This document shows, one piece after another, positions 37,674 through 46,830 of a stretch of 64,000 nucleotides of DNA. Position numbers and translations under genes: made by a program. The DNA is from Pedobacter sp. SL55 (GTDB lineage Bacteria; Bacteroidota; Bacteroidia; Sphingobacteriales; Sphingobacteriaceae). The stretch spans positions 2,356,001 to 2,420,000 of the forward strand of contig NZ_CP113059.1 of the NCBI RefSeq assembly GCF_026625705.1, in the 5' to 3' direction. The notes under the pieces are model-generated. The model did not search any database. It worked only from the letters and a program-made list of their open reading frames with translations, and was not told where the DNA came from. Position 1 is the stretch's first letter. Each line of letters starts with the position of its first letter.

Positions 37674-38072
37674 CTATTTGTTTTCAACTTTTATAAGTAT
37701 GCGAAGTTCTTCTATTCTCTTTTCAATATCACGTAATTGGGCTGTATATTCATACGCTTGCTTATTAACCAAAAGGTCTTTTAAAATAGTAATTCTTCTG
37801 GTTTCTATATCCAAACAATTATTTACGGTATCCATATATTCGTAAATTATGGGTTTAAACGAAAGGTTTAATCCTTCAATCTTTTCTCTTACCCCAAATA
37901 GTTTCTCTTCGAAAGTTTGTAGCCAACGTAAGCTATATTCATCCTCATGCTTCTTTACTCTTGCGGTTAATTGTATGGCAGCTTTTCCAATGTCAGAAAA
38001 TACTTGGTGCATTTCCTCTAGGTTTTCATTCATTTCTTCGTGAAAAGATTTTTTGAAGTTGTTTTTTAGCAT
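37674..38072 (-). CDS. Hypothetical helical/coiled-coil protein
   Basis: No family recognised. From ATG 38072 the product is about 132 residues, almost wholly helical, charged and without signal peptide (MLKNNFKKSFHEEMNENLEE, ending in IEELRILIKVENK). An upstream in-frame extension to 38159 contains Cys/His-rich text unlike the rest and is probably not translated. It is likely co-transcribed with the two downstream minus-strand genes. Confidence 0.5.
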   Translation of the reverse strand: MLKNNFKKSFHEEMNENLEEMHQVFSDIGKAAIQLTARVKKHEDEYSLRWLQTFEEKLFGVREKIEGLNLSFKPIIYEYMDTVNNCLDIETRRITILKDLLVNKQAYEYTAQLRDIEKRIEELRILIKVENK

Positions 38073-38159
38073 AATTAAAAAGTTTATGCAAAATTGAGTT
38101 GCTATTACGCCAAAGTGTGACGTTGAGGTATGCTGGTTGGAAAAAATAAATGACGACAT

Positions 38160-38706
38160 ATTTTGGCGTGCTTGGAAGATAGGTTTGTCATTGTAAGACT
38201 GAAATCTATTTGATTTAACTTGAATAAAATAGGTTAATCCGTAAAAGAATTAAATTGTTAAATCTATAATGGTATTACAGCTCACGATAGAACCTTGAAC
38301 TAAATTATTTCTATATTTGAAAAGCCTTAAGCAATTGAGGTTTTTTTATTGGAAAGCGTTTAGCTTATTCCTCATTGATGAATCTGGACAATTCAATTGT
38401 GTTGAGGGAATAATGGGAACGTTCTTCTTTGGTTTTCATATACGGCACTCAGGTGCTTTATATATCCCAAAGGCGTGAGCTGTTTTTCCTTGTATTCAAC
38501 ACAAGCTTGTCCAGAGCTTATCATTGATATAGGTCTAATGGTCTTGCGCCTTCTTTGTTAATGGATAACCCCTTCTTTAAAGACCGAGAAGATTTTTATA
38601 GTTTTTTAACTGCGACACGGATTGACAGAGCCTCGGCTTAGGTTTGTGTTAACAACAAGCGTAGTAAAAAACTTTATAGAGTAGGCATAATATAGACCAA
38701 AAAAAT
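38160..38706. other. Intergenic region, no gene recognised
   Basis: About 550 bp without a convincing gene. It holds a possible hairpin (CCTTAA / TTGAGG followed by T-run, 38325-38348). No tRNA or transposon remnant was recognised. It separates the household genes to the left from the accessory block to the right. Confidence 0.45.
38325..38348 (+). terminator. Possible terminator
   Basis: CCTTAA / TTGAGG around GCAA, with one G-T pair, followed by seven T. No + strand gene ends here, so its role is unclear. Confidence 0.4.
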
Positions 38707-39012
38707 ATGGCAATTTCAAATATCGAAAGAAAGGGTTCTTGGTATGAGGTTTACAACGAACAAGGCAAGAAAACAAAAACTTTAGCTGCAAGTCTTGGAG
38801 AACTTGAAGGGTTTAGTGCTCACTTCTTTATTCTATCTAAAGGAGCTTGGTATGAGCTTTATGACGAAAGTGGAAGAAAATATAAAACTCTTGCAAAAAG
38901 CATTGGCGATTTTATTTCTATATCTGGAAATACATTTGTGTTAAGAAATGGGGCTTGGCTTGAGACGTATGATAATACCGGCAAGAAAATAAATACACGT
39001 TCTGCAAGATAA
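38707..39012 (+). CDS. Three-repeat small protein of unknown function
   Basis: A 101-residue protein built from three units of about 37 residues: GSWYEVYNEQGKKTKTLAAS, GAWYELYDESGRKYKTLAKS and a shortened GAWLETYDNTGKKINTRSA. The core G-(A/S)-W-x-E-x-Y-(D/N)-x-x-G-(K/R)-K suggests short beta-hairpin repeats forming a propeller or a beta-sheet. I recognise the type as recurrent in Bacteroidota but know no function. It lies 9 bp before the exonuclease gene, so the two may be co-transcribed. Confidence 0.65.
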   Translation: MAISNIERKGSWYEVYNEQGKKTKTLAASLGELEGFSAHFFILSKGAWYELYDESGRKYKTLAKSIGDFISISGNTFVLRNGAWLETYDNTGKKINTRSAR

Positions 39013-39021
39013 AAACACTCA

Positions 39022-39513
39022 ATGAAATCTTTTGTCGCTCTTGATTTTGAAACGGCTAACCAGCACCGAAGTAGTGTGTGCAGTATAGGTTTGGTATTTG
39101 TAGAAAATGCTAAAATTAAAAATAGCTTTTATCAGCTGATTAAGCCAATGCCAAACTTTTATTGCAATTGGGCAACTGAAATTCATGGTATAAAATATTG
39201 GGATACTGTTAAAGCCTTGGAATTTCCCGATATATGGAACGCTCTAGCAAGTCAAATTCAAGATTTACCTCTGGTGGCTCATAACAGTGCTTTTGATGCG
39301 GGATGCTTAAAGGCTGCATTAGCGGCTTACGGACTGCCTGTGCATCAAAACCAGTTTTTCTGTACCTACAGGAAATCAAAAAGTTTGTTCCCGGAATTAC
39401 CAAACCATAAACTAAACACGGTTTCAGAACATTTAGGATTTAAACTCAAAAATCATCACAATGCTTTGGCAGATGCCGAGGCTTGTGCATATATTGCGAT
39501 GAGGGTGTTTTGA
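39022..39513 (+). CDS. DEDDh-type 3'-5' exonuclease (DnaQ-like)
   Basis: A compact exonuclease domain of 163 residues with all motifs: Exo I DFET (Asp8, Glu10), Exo II HNSAFD (Asp about 94) and Exo III-epsilon HHNALADAEA (His and Asp). DEDDh enzymes degrade DNA or RNA 3'-5' with two metal ions. It is too short to be a DNA polymerase III epsilon with its clamp-binding tail. It stands 35 bp before the DUF262 pair, which hints at, but does not prove, a shared function. Base composition is like its left neighbour. Confidence 0.88.
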   Translation: MKSFVALDFETANQHRSSVCSIGLVFVENAKIKNSFYQLIKPMPNFYCNWATEIHGIKYWDTVKALEFPDIWNALASQIQDLPLVAHNSAFDAGCLKAALAAYGLPVHQNQFFCTYRKSKSLFPELPNHKLNTVSEHLGFKLKNHHNALADAEACAYIAMRVF

Positions 39514-39548
39514 GTTTGGTGTGTTTAGAATTTAGATAATATATTAGT

Positions 39549-41321
39549 ATGATAGAACCAAAAAAAATTAAAGAGATAAATTTCTCGGATAATATTTATT
39601 TTATCCCTTCCTATCAGCGAGGCTATCGTTGGGATAGAAAGCAAGTTGAAGAACTTTTAGATGATATCTATGAAGTATATCTGACTAAACAAGAGTCGTA
39701 TTGCTTGCAACCTATTGTAGTAAGTAAAATTGAAGAAAACAAGTATGAAATAATTGACGGGCAGCAGAGATTAACAACCATATACATACTACTGACTCGA
39801 TTCAAACGATTTATTGATGAAAAATTCCAATTGGATTTTGAAGTTAGGCAAAATTGTGTAGATTTTTTTAAAAGATTAGACGGAGGAAGTTTTGATTACT
39901 CTAATCCCGATTTTGCGCACATATCAAATGCTTACAAAGTAATTGATTCTTGGTTGAATATTAAGAAAGAAACAAAAGTTGATTCCAATGTCGAAATGAA
40001 TATTTTTCAAACTTTGTTAGAAAGAGTTGAAGTAATTTGGTATGATGTTGAAGAAAGCAATAGAGAAGAACTGGTAAAAGTATTTACCCGATTGAATAGT
40101 GGAAAAATAGGTTTAACTAATGCAGAATTGATAAAAGCTTTGTTTTTGAGTAAAGCAAATTTTGAAAATCAATCAAAAGATGTATATACGCATCAATTGG
40201 ATATTTCTAACAAATGGAATCAGATAGAAAATGCCTTACAAAATGATGACTTCTGGAATTTTATTAATAAGTCTGAAAACAAATTAGCAACCAGAATAGA
40301 TTATATATTTCAATTAATTGTACGAAATAAAAATTTAGAAATAAAAGAGAAGTTTGATGTCTTTAGATATTACTATCCGCTTTATGTAAAATCTCGAGAA
40401 TCTAAAGAATATGATTTTATTGAATCAAATTGGAATGAAATTGATTTATATTTTACCATCCTTCAAGATTGGTATTCAAATCATGAATATTATCATTTGA
40501 TAGGATTACTTATTTGGGATGGTGCTGATGAATTGGCTCTTATAAGAGAGTATCAAGAATCTAATAAGAAATTATTTGTCAAATATCTTTTCGAAGAAAT
40601 AGGAAATCGTTTTTGTAACATAAAGGTTGAAGATTTAGATTATATAAATTCTTACAATCAAGTTGAGAGGACATTAGTGTTTTTTAATGTTATGGAAGTA
40701 TATCGTTCCAAAACTAATAGATTTCCTTTCAAACAATTGAAAGTTAAAGAAATTAAATGGAGTTTGGAACACATCCATCCACAAAATGCTCTAGATGTAA
40801 AACAAAGTGAGTATTCACAATGGCTTGAAGACCACAAAAAAGTTCTTAGAGCAATAGGTTCTGATGATGAATTAACTGATAGAATAGAAAATCTTATTGT
40901 ACAATTAAAAGAAATAAATGCAAAAAACCTTAGACTACAATTTGAAGATTTATCCAGAGAAGTTTTAGAAAATCTCGATTACAAAGAGAACAACAGGGAA
41001 AGTATCAGTAAAAAATCAAAAATACCATTTGAAAAATTGATTGGTGAACATCATATTTCTAATATGGCATTGTTGGATACGAAAAAAAATTCTTCATTAG
41101 GAAACAGTGCCTTTGGAGTAAAAAGAAAGTCAATAATTGATTTTGAGTTAAAAGGATTTTATATACCAAACGCAACCAAAAACTCTTTCTTAAAGTATTA
41201 TTCAGATTATCCAAAGTGCCTTAATTATTGGACTTTAGAGGACAGAGATGAATATTTATTCAAAATTCAAGAGCAGATGAATTTTGTAAAAACCCAAAAT
41301 TTAGAAACTTATGAATATTAA
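39549..41321 (+). CDS. DUF262/DUF1524 protein (GmrSD/SspE-like), first of an overlapping pair
   Basis: A 590-residue protein. The N-terminal DUF262 domain has IPSYQRGYRWD (about residues 19-29) and the nucleotide-hydrolysis motif DGQQRLTT (70-77). The C-terminal DUF1524 nuclease region has the HNH-like motif LEHIHPQNA (about 406-414) and SNMALLDTKKNSSLGNSAF (about 504-522). This layout is that of GmrSD-type modification-dependent restriction and SspE-type defence proteins: DUF262 hydrolyses nucleotide and the HNH domain nicks or cuts DNA. The DNA is visibly more A/T-rich than its neighbours. It overlaps the next gene by 11 bp. Confidence 0.88.
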   Translation: MIEPKKIKEINFSDNIYFIPSYQRGYRWDRKQVEELLDDIYEVYLTKQESYCLQPIVVSKIEENKYEIIDGQQRLTTIYILLTRFKRFIDEKFQLDFEVRQNCVDFFKRLDGGSFDYSNPDFAHISNAYKVIDSWLNIKKETKVDSNVEMNIFQTLLERVEVIWYDVEESNREELVKVFTRLNSGKIGLTNAELIKALFLSKANFENQSKDVYTHQLDISNKWNQIENALQNDDFWNFINKSENKLATRIDYIFQLIVRNKNLEIKEKFDVFRYYYPLYVKSRESKEYDFIESNWNEIDLYFTILQDWYSNHEYYHLIGLLIWDGADELALIREYQESNKKLFVKYLFEEIGNRFCNIKVEDLDYINSYNQVERTLVFFNVMEVYRSKTNRFPFKQLKVKEIKWSLEHIHPQNALDVKQSEYSQWLEDHKKVLRAIGSDDELTDRIENLIVQLKEINAKNLRLQFEDLSREVLENLDYKENNRESISKKSKIPFEKLIGEHHISNMALLDTKKNSSLGNSAFGVKRKSIIDFELKGFYIPNATKNSFLKYYSDYPKCLNYWTLEDRDEYLFKIQEQMNFVKTQNLETYEY

Positions 41322-43596
41322 TTATACCCTTTTAGATATATTAACCAACAAAATCTTTATTTATAAAAATGTTTCAAAGGAGCTCCTTCAAATCGAAAAC
41401 GGAATAGAAATCCCAATGATTCAGAGAGATTACGCTCAAGGTCGAAGTGATGAAAAAACGACTTATATCAGAGAAAAATTTCTTAAAGATTTACATTTCG
41501 TCATGCGAGAAAGCCAAAACGGAAGTGATAAGCATCTGAATTTAGATTTTGTGTATGGCTATATTGAAAATTCAACTTTTATTCCTCTTGATGGTCAGCA
41601 AAGATTAACCACTTTATATATTATCTATTGGTTTCTTGCTTTTAAAGACAATGTCTCTTTTTATGAAAATGGTTTGCACCTATTTAGTTACAAGACAAGA
41701 CAATCTGCAAAAGAATTTTTAAAATCATTAAACAAAGATGAAAATATAGAAAAAATAAGAATTGAGACAGAAGAAAACCTGCAAAAAATAGTTTATACAA
41801 TAAAAAATCAACCATGGTACAATCTTAACTGGAATTATGACCCAACTGTAAAAGGTATTCTGCAAACATTGAAAGATGTATCAATACTTTTTTCAGATAT
41901 TTCATTTACTACATTAAAAGAAAAACGACCTGTTAATTTTCATTTTTTGCAAATTAATGAATATGGATTAGGTGATAATCTCTACATAAAAATGAATGCA
42001 AGAGGAAAACCTCTTTCAGACTTTGAAAATTTTAAAGCTTCTTTTGAAAATGTAATATCATCAAACAACTCATCTAAAATTTTTATAGAAAAAATAGATG
42101 GCATCTGGTTAGATGTTTTTTGGAAATTTACTACCGAAAGTTTCAATAAACCTATCGATGTAGAACAAGATGTTTCTAAATTCACGAAGCGATGTGATGA
42201 ATTGATGCTTTCATTTATCAAAAAAATAACCGAATATTTATACTATAAAGATAATATTGATAGAAATTATCAATTCAATGATATAGCTATTGACATAATT
42301 TATTCAAAAGAAGAAAACCTACAAGTATTAATTCAAACCTTCGATTTAATAATTGGGCTTGGGTACAAAGAATGGGTACATTATTTTGATGATATTTTCT
42401 CTGAAAAATTCCAGAAAGACAGAATTGCAATTAACCAGCCATCGCTAAATCCTATTCTGAAAATCTTTAACAATGAGAATTTTTCGCATTTTGAAAATCT
42501 TTTATTATTTGCGTGGTTAAATTATATCACAAGAGCAAATTCTATAAATATCACCTCTGATTTAAAAGACTTTTTACGAATTATTAGAAATTATATCAAC
42601 AATGTCAATCAGAAAAATAAAACATCTTTAGATTCAGAACTAAGAACAGATTATTACAATGATATATTAAACACTATTTTTTCTTTATCAATATCTAATC
42701 CATTTAAAAATCTGAATATTACATCAGTATCTTTTAGAAAAGAGTATATTCAATATGAGATAGCAAAATACAATCTTTTTCAAGATGATATTTCTCGAAA
42801 AGATTTAATTTTCGAGTTTGAAGACCATTCAACCTTAAGAGGGTTGATTTTCAATTTTGATCTTAATTCATATACCAATGCTGAGCTACAAAAAATTACA
42901 GATAATTTTTACAGCTTGTATAGAGAAGTAGTTTATCAAGATATTATCCGTCTATTATTGTGTTTCGGGGATTATTCCATAAATGTAGGGTACTCAAATT
43001 TAGGAGAATTTAGATTTTTCGGACAAAAAGAAAAATGGCATCGGGTTTTAGCATCACCAGATGGAGAAATAAAGCCAAATTTTGAGGAGTTATTTAAAAT
43101 ATTTTCACAAGAAAACATTAGCGATTGGCATAATTTCATTGAAACCAAAGTTTCAGAAAATATAGAAAGTCATAAAGATAGTTGGTTATGGTATTGTTTA
43201 AACCCAAAATATAAAACTACACTTGACTATACTATTTACACAAAAAATGATAAGAATAGAGTTGAAATTTTTTATAACCAAAGCTTGAATTCTTATCATT
43301 ATAATCCATTTATATATTGGTTCAGATATCATAGCCCGCAATATGTTAGAGTTCACATTAATGAAGCTGAATCTTGTGCTCAATACTCAAATTTTAGCAG
43401 ATTACATTTAAAAAATGGTGTTGAATTAGAACAAATCAATAACAATTGGGTTGTTTACAATTTGGGTAAAGAATTCAATCATTCATCTTTTAAATTTGAT
43501 GAGGAGCGTAACTGCTATATTTTAAGTTGTGAAAACTTAATTGAGGAATTAATTCCTCTTATTGAAATTTTAAATGATTATAGATTGGATAACTAA
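41311..43596 (+). CDS. Large DUF262-domain protein without HNH, second of the pair
   Basis: A 761-residue protein. The DUF262 signatures are IPMIQRDYAQGRSDEK (about residues 35-50), PLDGQQRLTTLYIIYW (about 93-108) and a KMNARGKPLSDFENFK motif (about 227-242). No HNH/DUF1524 motif is present; the remaining 500 residues have no family I recognise. It begins inside the end of the DUF1524 gene, implying coupled translation and a two-component complex, one subunit with and one without the nuclease. It too is very A/T-rich, consistent with horizontal acquisition. Confidence 0.82.
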   Translation: MNINYTLLDILTNKIFIYKNVSKELLQIENGIEIPMIQRDYAQGRSDEKTTYIREKFLKDLHFVMRESQNGSDKHLNLDFVYGYIENSTFIPLDGQQRLTTLYIIYWFLAFKDNVSFYENGLHLFSYKTRQSAKEFLKSLNKDENIEKIRIETEENLQKIVYTIKNQPWYNLNWNYDPTVKGILQTLKDVSILFSDISFTTLKEKRPVNFHFLQINEYGLGDNLYIKMNARGKPLSDFENFKASFENVISSNNSSKIFIEKIDGIWLDVFWKFTTESFNKPIDVEQDVSKFTKRCDELMLSFIKKITEYLYYKDNIDRNYQFNDIAIDIIYSKEENLQVLIQTFDLIIGLGYKEWVHYFDDIFSEKFQKDRIAINQPSLNPILKIFNNENFSHFENLLLFAWLNYITRANSINITSDLKDFLRIIRNYINNVNQKNKTSLDSELRTDYYNDILNTIFSLSISNPFKNLNITSVSFRKEYIQYEIAKYNLFQDDISRKDLIFEFEDHSTLRGLIFNFDLNSYTNAELQKITDNFYSLYREVVYQDIIRLLLCFGDYSINVGYSNLGEFRFFGQKEKWHRVLASPDGEIKPNFEELFKIFSQENISDWHNFIETKVSENIESHKDSWLWYCLNPKYKTTLDYTIYTKNDKNRVEIFYNQSLNSYHYNPFIYWFRYHSPQYVRVHINEAESCAQYSNFSRLHLKNGVELEQINNNWVVYNLGKEFNHSSFKFDEERNCYILSCENLIEELIPLIEILNDYRLDN

Positions 43597-43669
43597 TTTG
43601 CATGCCACTTAACCACGCCACATTTTGTCCTAACCTATCTTCATCTTTGTTTTAACTAAACAAAATGTC

Positions 43670-44563
43670 ATGTCTAAAGTAGAAATTAATTTAAGGCAAA
43701 ACGCCCTCATTAACAAGTTAAAGCAAAAGCCGGCTACACTTAAAGAAATTAATGCGTATTTGGCCATACAGTCAGAATTGAGCGGATGCAATTTAACAGT
43801 AAGCACACGCACCATTCAGCGTGATATTGCCGATATTTTAACCACGTATGGCATTTCCATTGTTTGTAACAAAAGCAACAACCAGTACTATATAGAAAAC
43901 ACCGAAGATGAAGTTTTTAACACCCGCCTAATTGATGCCTACAATACCGTTAACGCATTAAAGGCTGGTGTAGGTTATGCAGATTGTATGGTGTTTGAGC
44001 AATACGCTGGCGGTACCGAATATTTGCATGGCATACTGCACGCCATTAAAAATAGGTTGCAGTTGCATATTACCCATCATAGCTATTATGAAGTTATCCC
44101 TAGGCTGCGAAAAATTCATCCTTATTTTTTAAAGGAATTTAAAGGACGTTGGTATGTGGTGGGCAAAGATATAGAAATTGCCGAAATGCGCACTTTCGCC
44201 CTCGATCGTATAAAGGATGTGGAGATAACCAAAAAGACATTTGTGTTACCCAAGCAGCCTACAGCATATTTTGGTGACAGTTTCGGTATTATAGCGAAGG
44301 ATGGTGATAGCAAACCCATAAAAGTTGTGCTATGGTTTGATTCAGAGCAGTGCAAGTATGTGAAATCTTTGCCCTTGCATAAAAGTCAAAAGATAATCAG
44401 TGAGGATAAAAATGGCTTAACCATAACACTTTTTGTACATCTTACCTTCGATTTTGTGAAGGAAATTTTGTCTTATGGAGAAAAGGTAAAGGTTTTAGAA
44501 CCTCAACAATTGGTAGAGAATGTTAAGGATAGGTTTAAAAGAGCCATTGCGCATTATGAGTGA
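43670..44563 (+). CDS. WYL-domain transcription regulator
   Basis: A 297-residue protein. Residues 1-80 form a winged helix-turn-helix (RTIQRDIADIL), and the central and C-terminal parts are a WYL domain (LRKIHPYFLKEFKGRWYVVG, FALDRIKDV) and a WCX-like tail (VVLWFDSEQCKYVKSLPLH). WYL regulators often control defence genes and sense nucleic-acid or nucleotide ligands. It follows the DUF262 pair by about 70 bp in the same orientation, and its stop overlaps the next gene. A TTTG...CATCTTTG pair at 43624-43649 (14 bp apart) is a weak promoter candidate. Confidence 0.85.
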   Translation: MSKVEINLRQNALINKLKQKPATLKEINAYLAIQSELSGCNLTVSTRTIQRDIADILTTYGISIVCNKSNNQYYIENTEDEVFNTRLIDAYNTVNALKAGVGYADCMVFEQYAGGTEYLHGILHAIKNRLQLHITHHSYYEVIPRLRKIHPYFLKEFKGRWYVVGKDIEIAEMRTFALDRIKDVEITKKTFVLPKQPTAYFGDSFGIIAKDGDSKPIKVVLWFDSEQCKYVKSLPLHKSQKIISEDKNGLTITLFVHLTFDFVKEILSYGEKVKVLEPQQLVENVKDRFKRAIAHYE

Positions 44564-45182
44564 AAGAATGATTATTAAAGAGGTTTTCGATGGCGTTTGG
44601 AAAGAAATTGAACTTGTCTATAAATCTGGTTTAATATGCTCCGAAAGGCATCTGCAAAGCGAAATCTTTAGCTTGCTTAAAAATAACATAAGTTTTAGCT
44701 CGGTCTATACTGTATTTATAGGGCCACGCGTTGATCAAAATACTTGTGAAAATTTACACGGTAAAATCCCTGATTTGATCATTGTAAATCATCGTAGTAA
44801 GGAAATAGTTGCTGTAGTAGAACTAGAATACGTACCATTCTCGTATCCAGCATATAAAAAGGATTTAAGCACCTTACTAAATTTTTTCAATAACCGAAAA
44901 GCCATTACTATGCCGTTGTTTACCAACCCAAATACAGGTTTGTGGACTAATGAGAAATTTAAAATCAGCGAAAGCCCAATTCTTGCATATTGCGTTATAG
45001 CCAAAGCAGATGCTCATGTGATAACCCAATACAAAAGCGGTAACATTAAAGAGCTGTGGGGAGAGGAGGGATTGGCGAATTATTTGCAGTACGTTGGTGC
45101 GGTTGGAGATGAGATAAGTTTTTCGGAAGAACTATCAATTACAAATCCAACACCACTTTTAAATTTTGCTTTACCAACTTAA
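44556..45182 (+). CDS. Hypothetical protein with possible PD-(D/E)xK-like fold
   Basis: The product from ATG 44556 is about 208 residues (MSERMIIKEVF). It overlaps the WYL gene by 8 bp. The text HGKIPDLIIV, 12 residues, then VAVVELEYVPF resembles the PD...(D/E)-x-(K/E) core of restriction-type nucleases, with Glu in the usual Lys position, so it may be inactive or bind DNA only. No family is recognised. The upstream in-frame start (44520) would extend inside the WYL gene and is not favoured. Its end overlaps the convergent mazF gene by 44 bp. Confidence 0.55.
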   Translation: MSERMIIKEVFDGVWKEIELVYKSGLICSERHLQSEIFSLLKNNISFSSVYTVFIGPRVDQNTCENLHGKIPDLIIVNHRSKEIVAVVELEYVPFSYPAYKKDLSTLLNFFNNRKAITMPLFTNPNTGLWTNEKFKISESPILAYCVIAKADAHVITQYKSGNIKELWGEEGLANYLQYVGAVGDEISFSEELSITNPTPLLNFALPT

Positions 45183-45474
45183 CCTGTTCTTTGGTCAGTT
45201 CGCCTAATTTAGAAATTAACCTACGGTTGTCTATGGCACGCATTTGGTCAATTAAAATATCACTTGCTTTATCTAGTTGAGAGGTATTTAAGTGTACACG
45301 TAAAATTTCGAGCTGGGGCAACACATTAGAAGTAATTGGGCAAATAATAGATGATGGATGCACGCCGTTTAGTAAATTGGTTTGTACCACCACCACCGGG
45401 CGTGTTTTGCCTGGTTCTGTGCCTTTGGCGGGGTTAAGGTTGGCCAGCCATATATCAAATTGCTTAATCTGCAT
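45139..45474 (-). CDS. mazF: MazF/PemK-family mRNA interferase toxin
   Basis: An 111-residue protein with the family features: KQFDIWLANLNPAKGTEPGK, TRPVVVVQTN, SIICPITSN and the DQMRAIDNRRL segment. MazF toxins cut single-stranded RNA at short sites. Its ATG overlaps the stop of the upstream antitoxin frame (ATGCAGATTAAG), the normal coupling of such pairs. The length and the R in the RPV motif are intact, so the toxin may be active although the antitoxin reads as broken. Confidence 0.9.
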   Translation of the reverse strand: MQIKQFDIWLANLNPAKGTEPGKTRPVVVVQTNLLNGVHPSSIICPITSNVLPQLEILRVHLNTSQLDKASDILIDQMRAIDNRRLISKLGELTKEQVKLVKQNLKVVLDL

Positions 45475-45695
45475 CTAAAATCCGTTCAAATTCTTCCAGT
45501 ACATCCAAAGAGTTGCCGTAGGCAACTTTAGACTCTTGCAGTAGCTGGTGTTTTAATAATTTCCGCTTTTTGGTATTCATTAAAAACTCTCAGTGCCTCA
45601 TTAATGTAACGGTTTCTAGCAATTTTTAATTTATCCGTTACTTCTTCGGTTTCGTTAAAAATATCGTCATCTAGTTTTAAAGAAAGTGTTTTCAT
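45464..45695 (-). pseudogene. MazF-partner antitoxin (ribbon-helix-helix type), frame interrupted
   Basis: From ATG 45695 the frame reads MKTLSLKLDDDIFNETEEVT and then a helix-turn-helix-like RNRYINEALRVFNEYQK, ribbon-helix-helix antitoxin style. The frame then shifts near 45560 (AAAAAGCGG) and stops early at 45528. Continuing in the other frame gives RKLLKHQLLQESKVAYGNSL and then DVLEEFERILDAD, whose stop overlaps the mazF start. One extra base (or two missing) explains it. An antitoxin cannot be lost while the toxin stays intact, so an indel error is likely. Confidence 0.75.
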
Positions 45696-45809
45696 CTCTT
45701 TTTTTAAATTATAGCCACAAATAATTCTGTAGTTTATCTAAACTCAATAAATAAAATCTTTGCCTCTGTAGCTAAGATAAAAACAAAAGTATATATTTTT
45801 GGTGTATAC

Positions 45810-46640
45810 TCAAAATATTCCATCCAAAAACTTCAAGCTCTTTTCGCAAACTTCAAACAACTGCGGTGGTAAAGTTTCGCCTGGATAGGGATGCACGGCG
45901 CCATAAACATGATTAGCGCCATCAATTTTTACCAATCTACTTGCTAAGTTAGCATTTGCCAATTTCTCGGCAGTTTCAAAAGGCACATTTACATCATCAT
46001 CGCCTTGCACAATTAACCAAGGTACGTTCACTTTTTTCGCTGCCGAAAGAATATTAAGCTGCTCACCATTCTCCTCAAAATCTTCCAGTAAAGTCACATT
46101 TAAGGGCATAGTTTCTTTCGTTCTAGCATTGTAAACGCCAATTTTTCCATTTTTTCGCCACTCTTCTTCTTGTTCTTTTTTCCATAAAATACTAAAATTA
46201 GCAATAGCACTCCAAGTAACCAAACCTTTTACATACGGATCATTAGCGGTTTGTAAAATACTTAACCCACCACCTCTGCTGTGGCCAATTAAATAAACTC
46301 CATCAACCCCTAAATATTTTACAGCATGATCAATCACAATATTGATATCTGTCATTTCTTTGCTAAACGTATTCGATGCAAAAATTTCCATATCAGTAAC
46401 ATCATTGTTTTTTTGTGGATCTACGCCGCCATGAGATAAGTTAAACTTAAGATAGCGATAACCATTCTGAACAAAATATCTGGACACTAAATTATGTGCT
46501 CCCCAATCTTTAAAACCTTTAAAACCATGAATAAAAATTATTAGGGGCGTATTGGTGTTTTGCGTGTCGTAACTAAGGTCGCCGTGTATGGGCTTGCCTG
46601 CCGCCCCAACTAATGAAAACTGTTCTTGATGATACATCAT
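45810..46640 (-). CDS. Alpha/beta-hydrolase (dienelactone-hydrolase/esterase type)
   Basis: A serine hydrolase: nucleophile elbow GHSRGGG (Ser), an HGFKGFKDWGAH oxyanion loop near the N-terminus, Asp in QGDDDVNVPF and His in GANHVYG complete the triad. The likely start is ATG 46640 (MMYHQEQFSLVG, 276 residues), since an upstream extension to 46727 is odd hydrophobic text. The longer start would give 305 residues. Substrate unknown; similar proteins are called esterases or dienelactone hydrolases. It is divergent from hemA. Confidence 0.82.
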   Translation of the reverse strand: MMYHQEQFSLVGAAGKPIHGDLSYDTQNTNTPLIIFIHGFKGFKDWGAHNLVSRYFVQNGYRYLKFNLSHGGVDPQKNNDVTDMEIFASNTFSKEMTDINIVIDHAVKYLGVDGVYLIGHSRGGGLSILQTANDPYVKGLVTWSAIANFSILWKKEQEEEWRKNGKIGVYNARTKETMPLNVTLLEDFEENGEQLNILSAAKKVNVPWLIVQGDDDVNVPFETAEKLANANLASRLVKIDGANHVYGAVHPYPGETLPPQLFEVCEKSLKFLDGIF

Positions 46641-46794
46641 TTGATTTGATAAGTAAATATGTTGAGCAAATAGATGAACTGTGTGTACCAATGTAACAAT
46701 ACAATAATAAAACAATTTGTAAAGCATGTAATTTAAAACCGTTCTAAATTAGCCTAAATTACAGCTCAATGACAGATAAACCCCGTGCCGTTAT

Positions 46795-46802
46795 TACTTT
46801 TG
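46795..46802 (+). promoter_or_regulatory. -7 box TACTTTTG before hemA
   Basis: An exact TAnnTTTG match, 29 bases before the TTG start; no clear -33 element. Confidence 0.45.
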
Positions 46803-46830
46803 TTGCGCTAAAAAGAACAGGCTAACCATT

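Noticed and set aside
38160..38706. A possible tRNA or transposon remnant in the gap
   Set aside because: No cloverleaf, CCA end, inverted terminal repeats or transposase text could be found.
46641..46727. Longer start for the alpha/beta-hydrolase
   Set aside because: The extra 29 residues are atypical hydrophobic text with no convincing cleavage site; ATG 46640 fits the family better.
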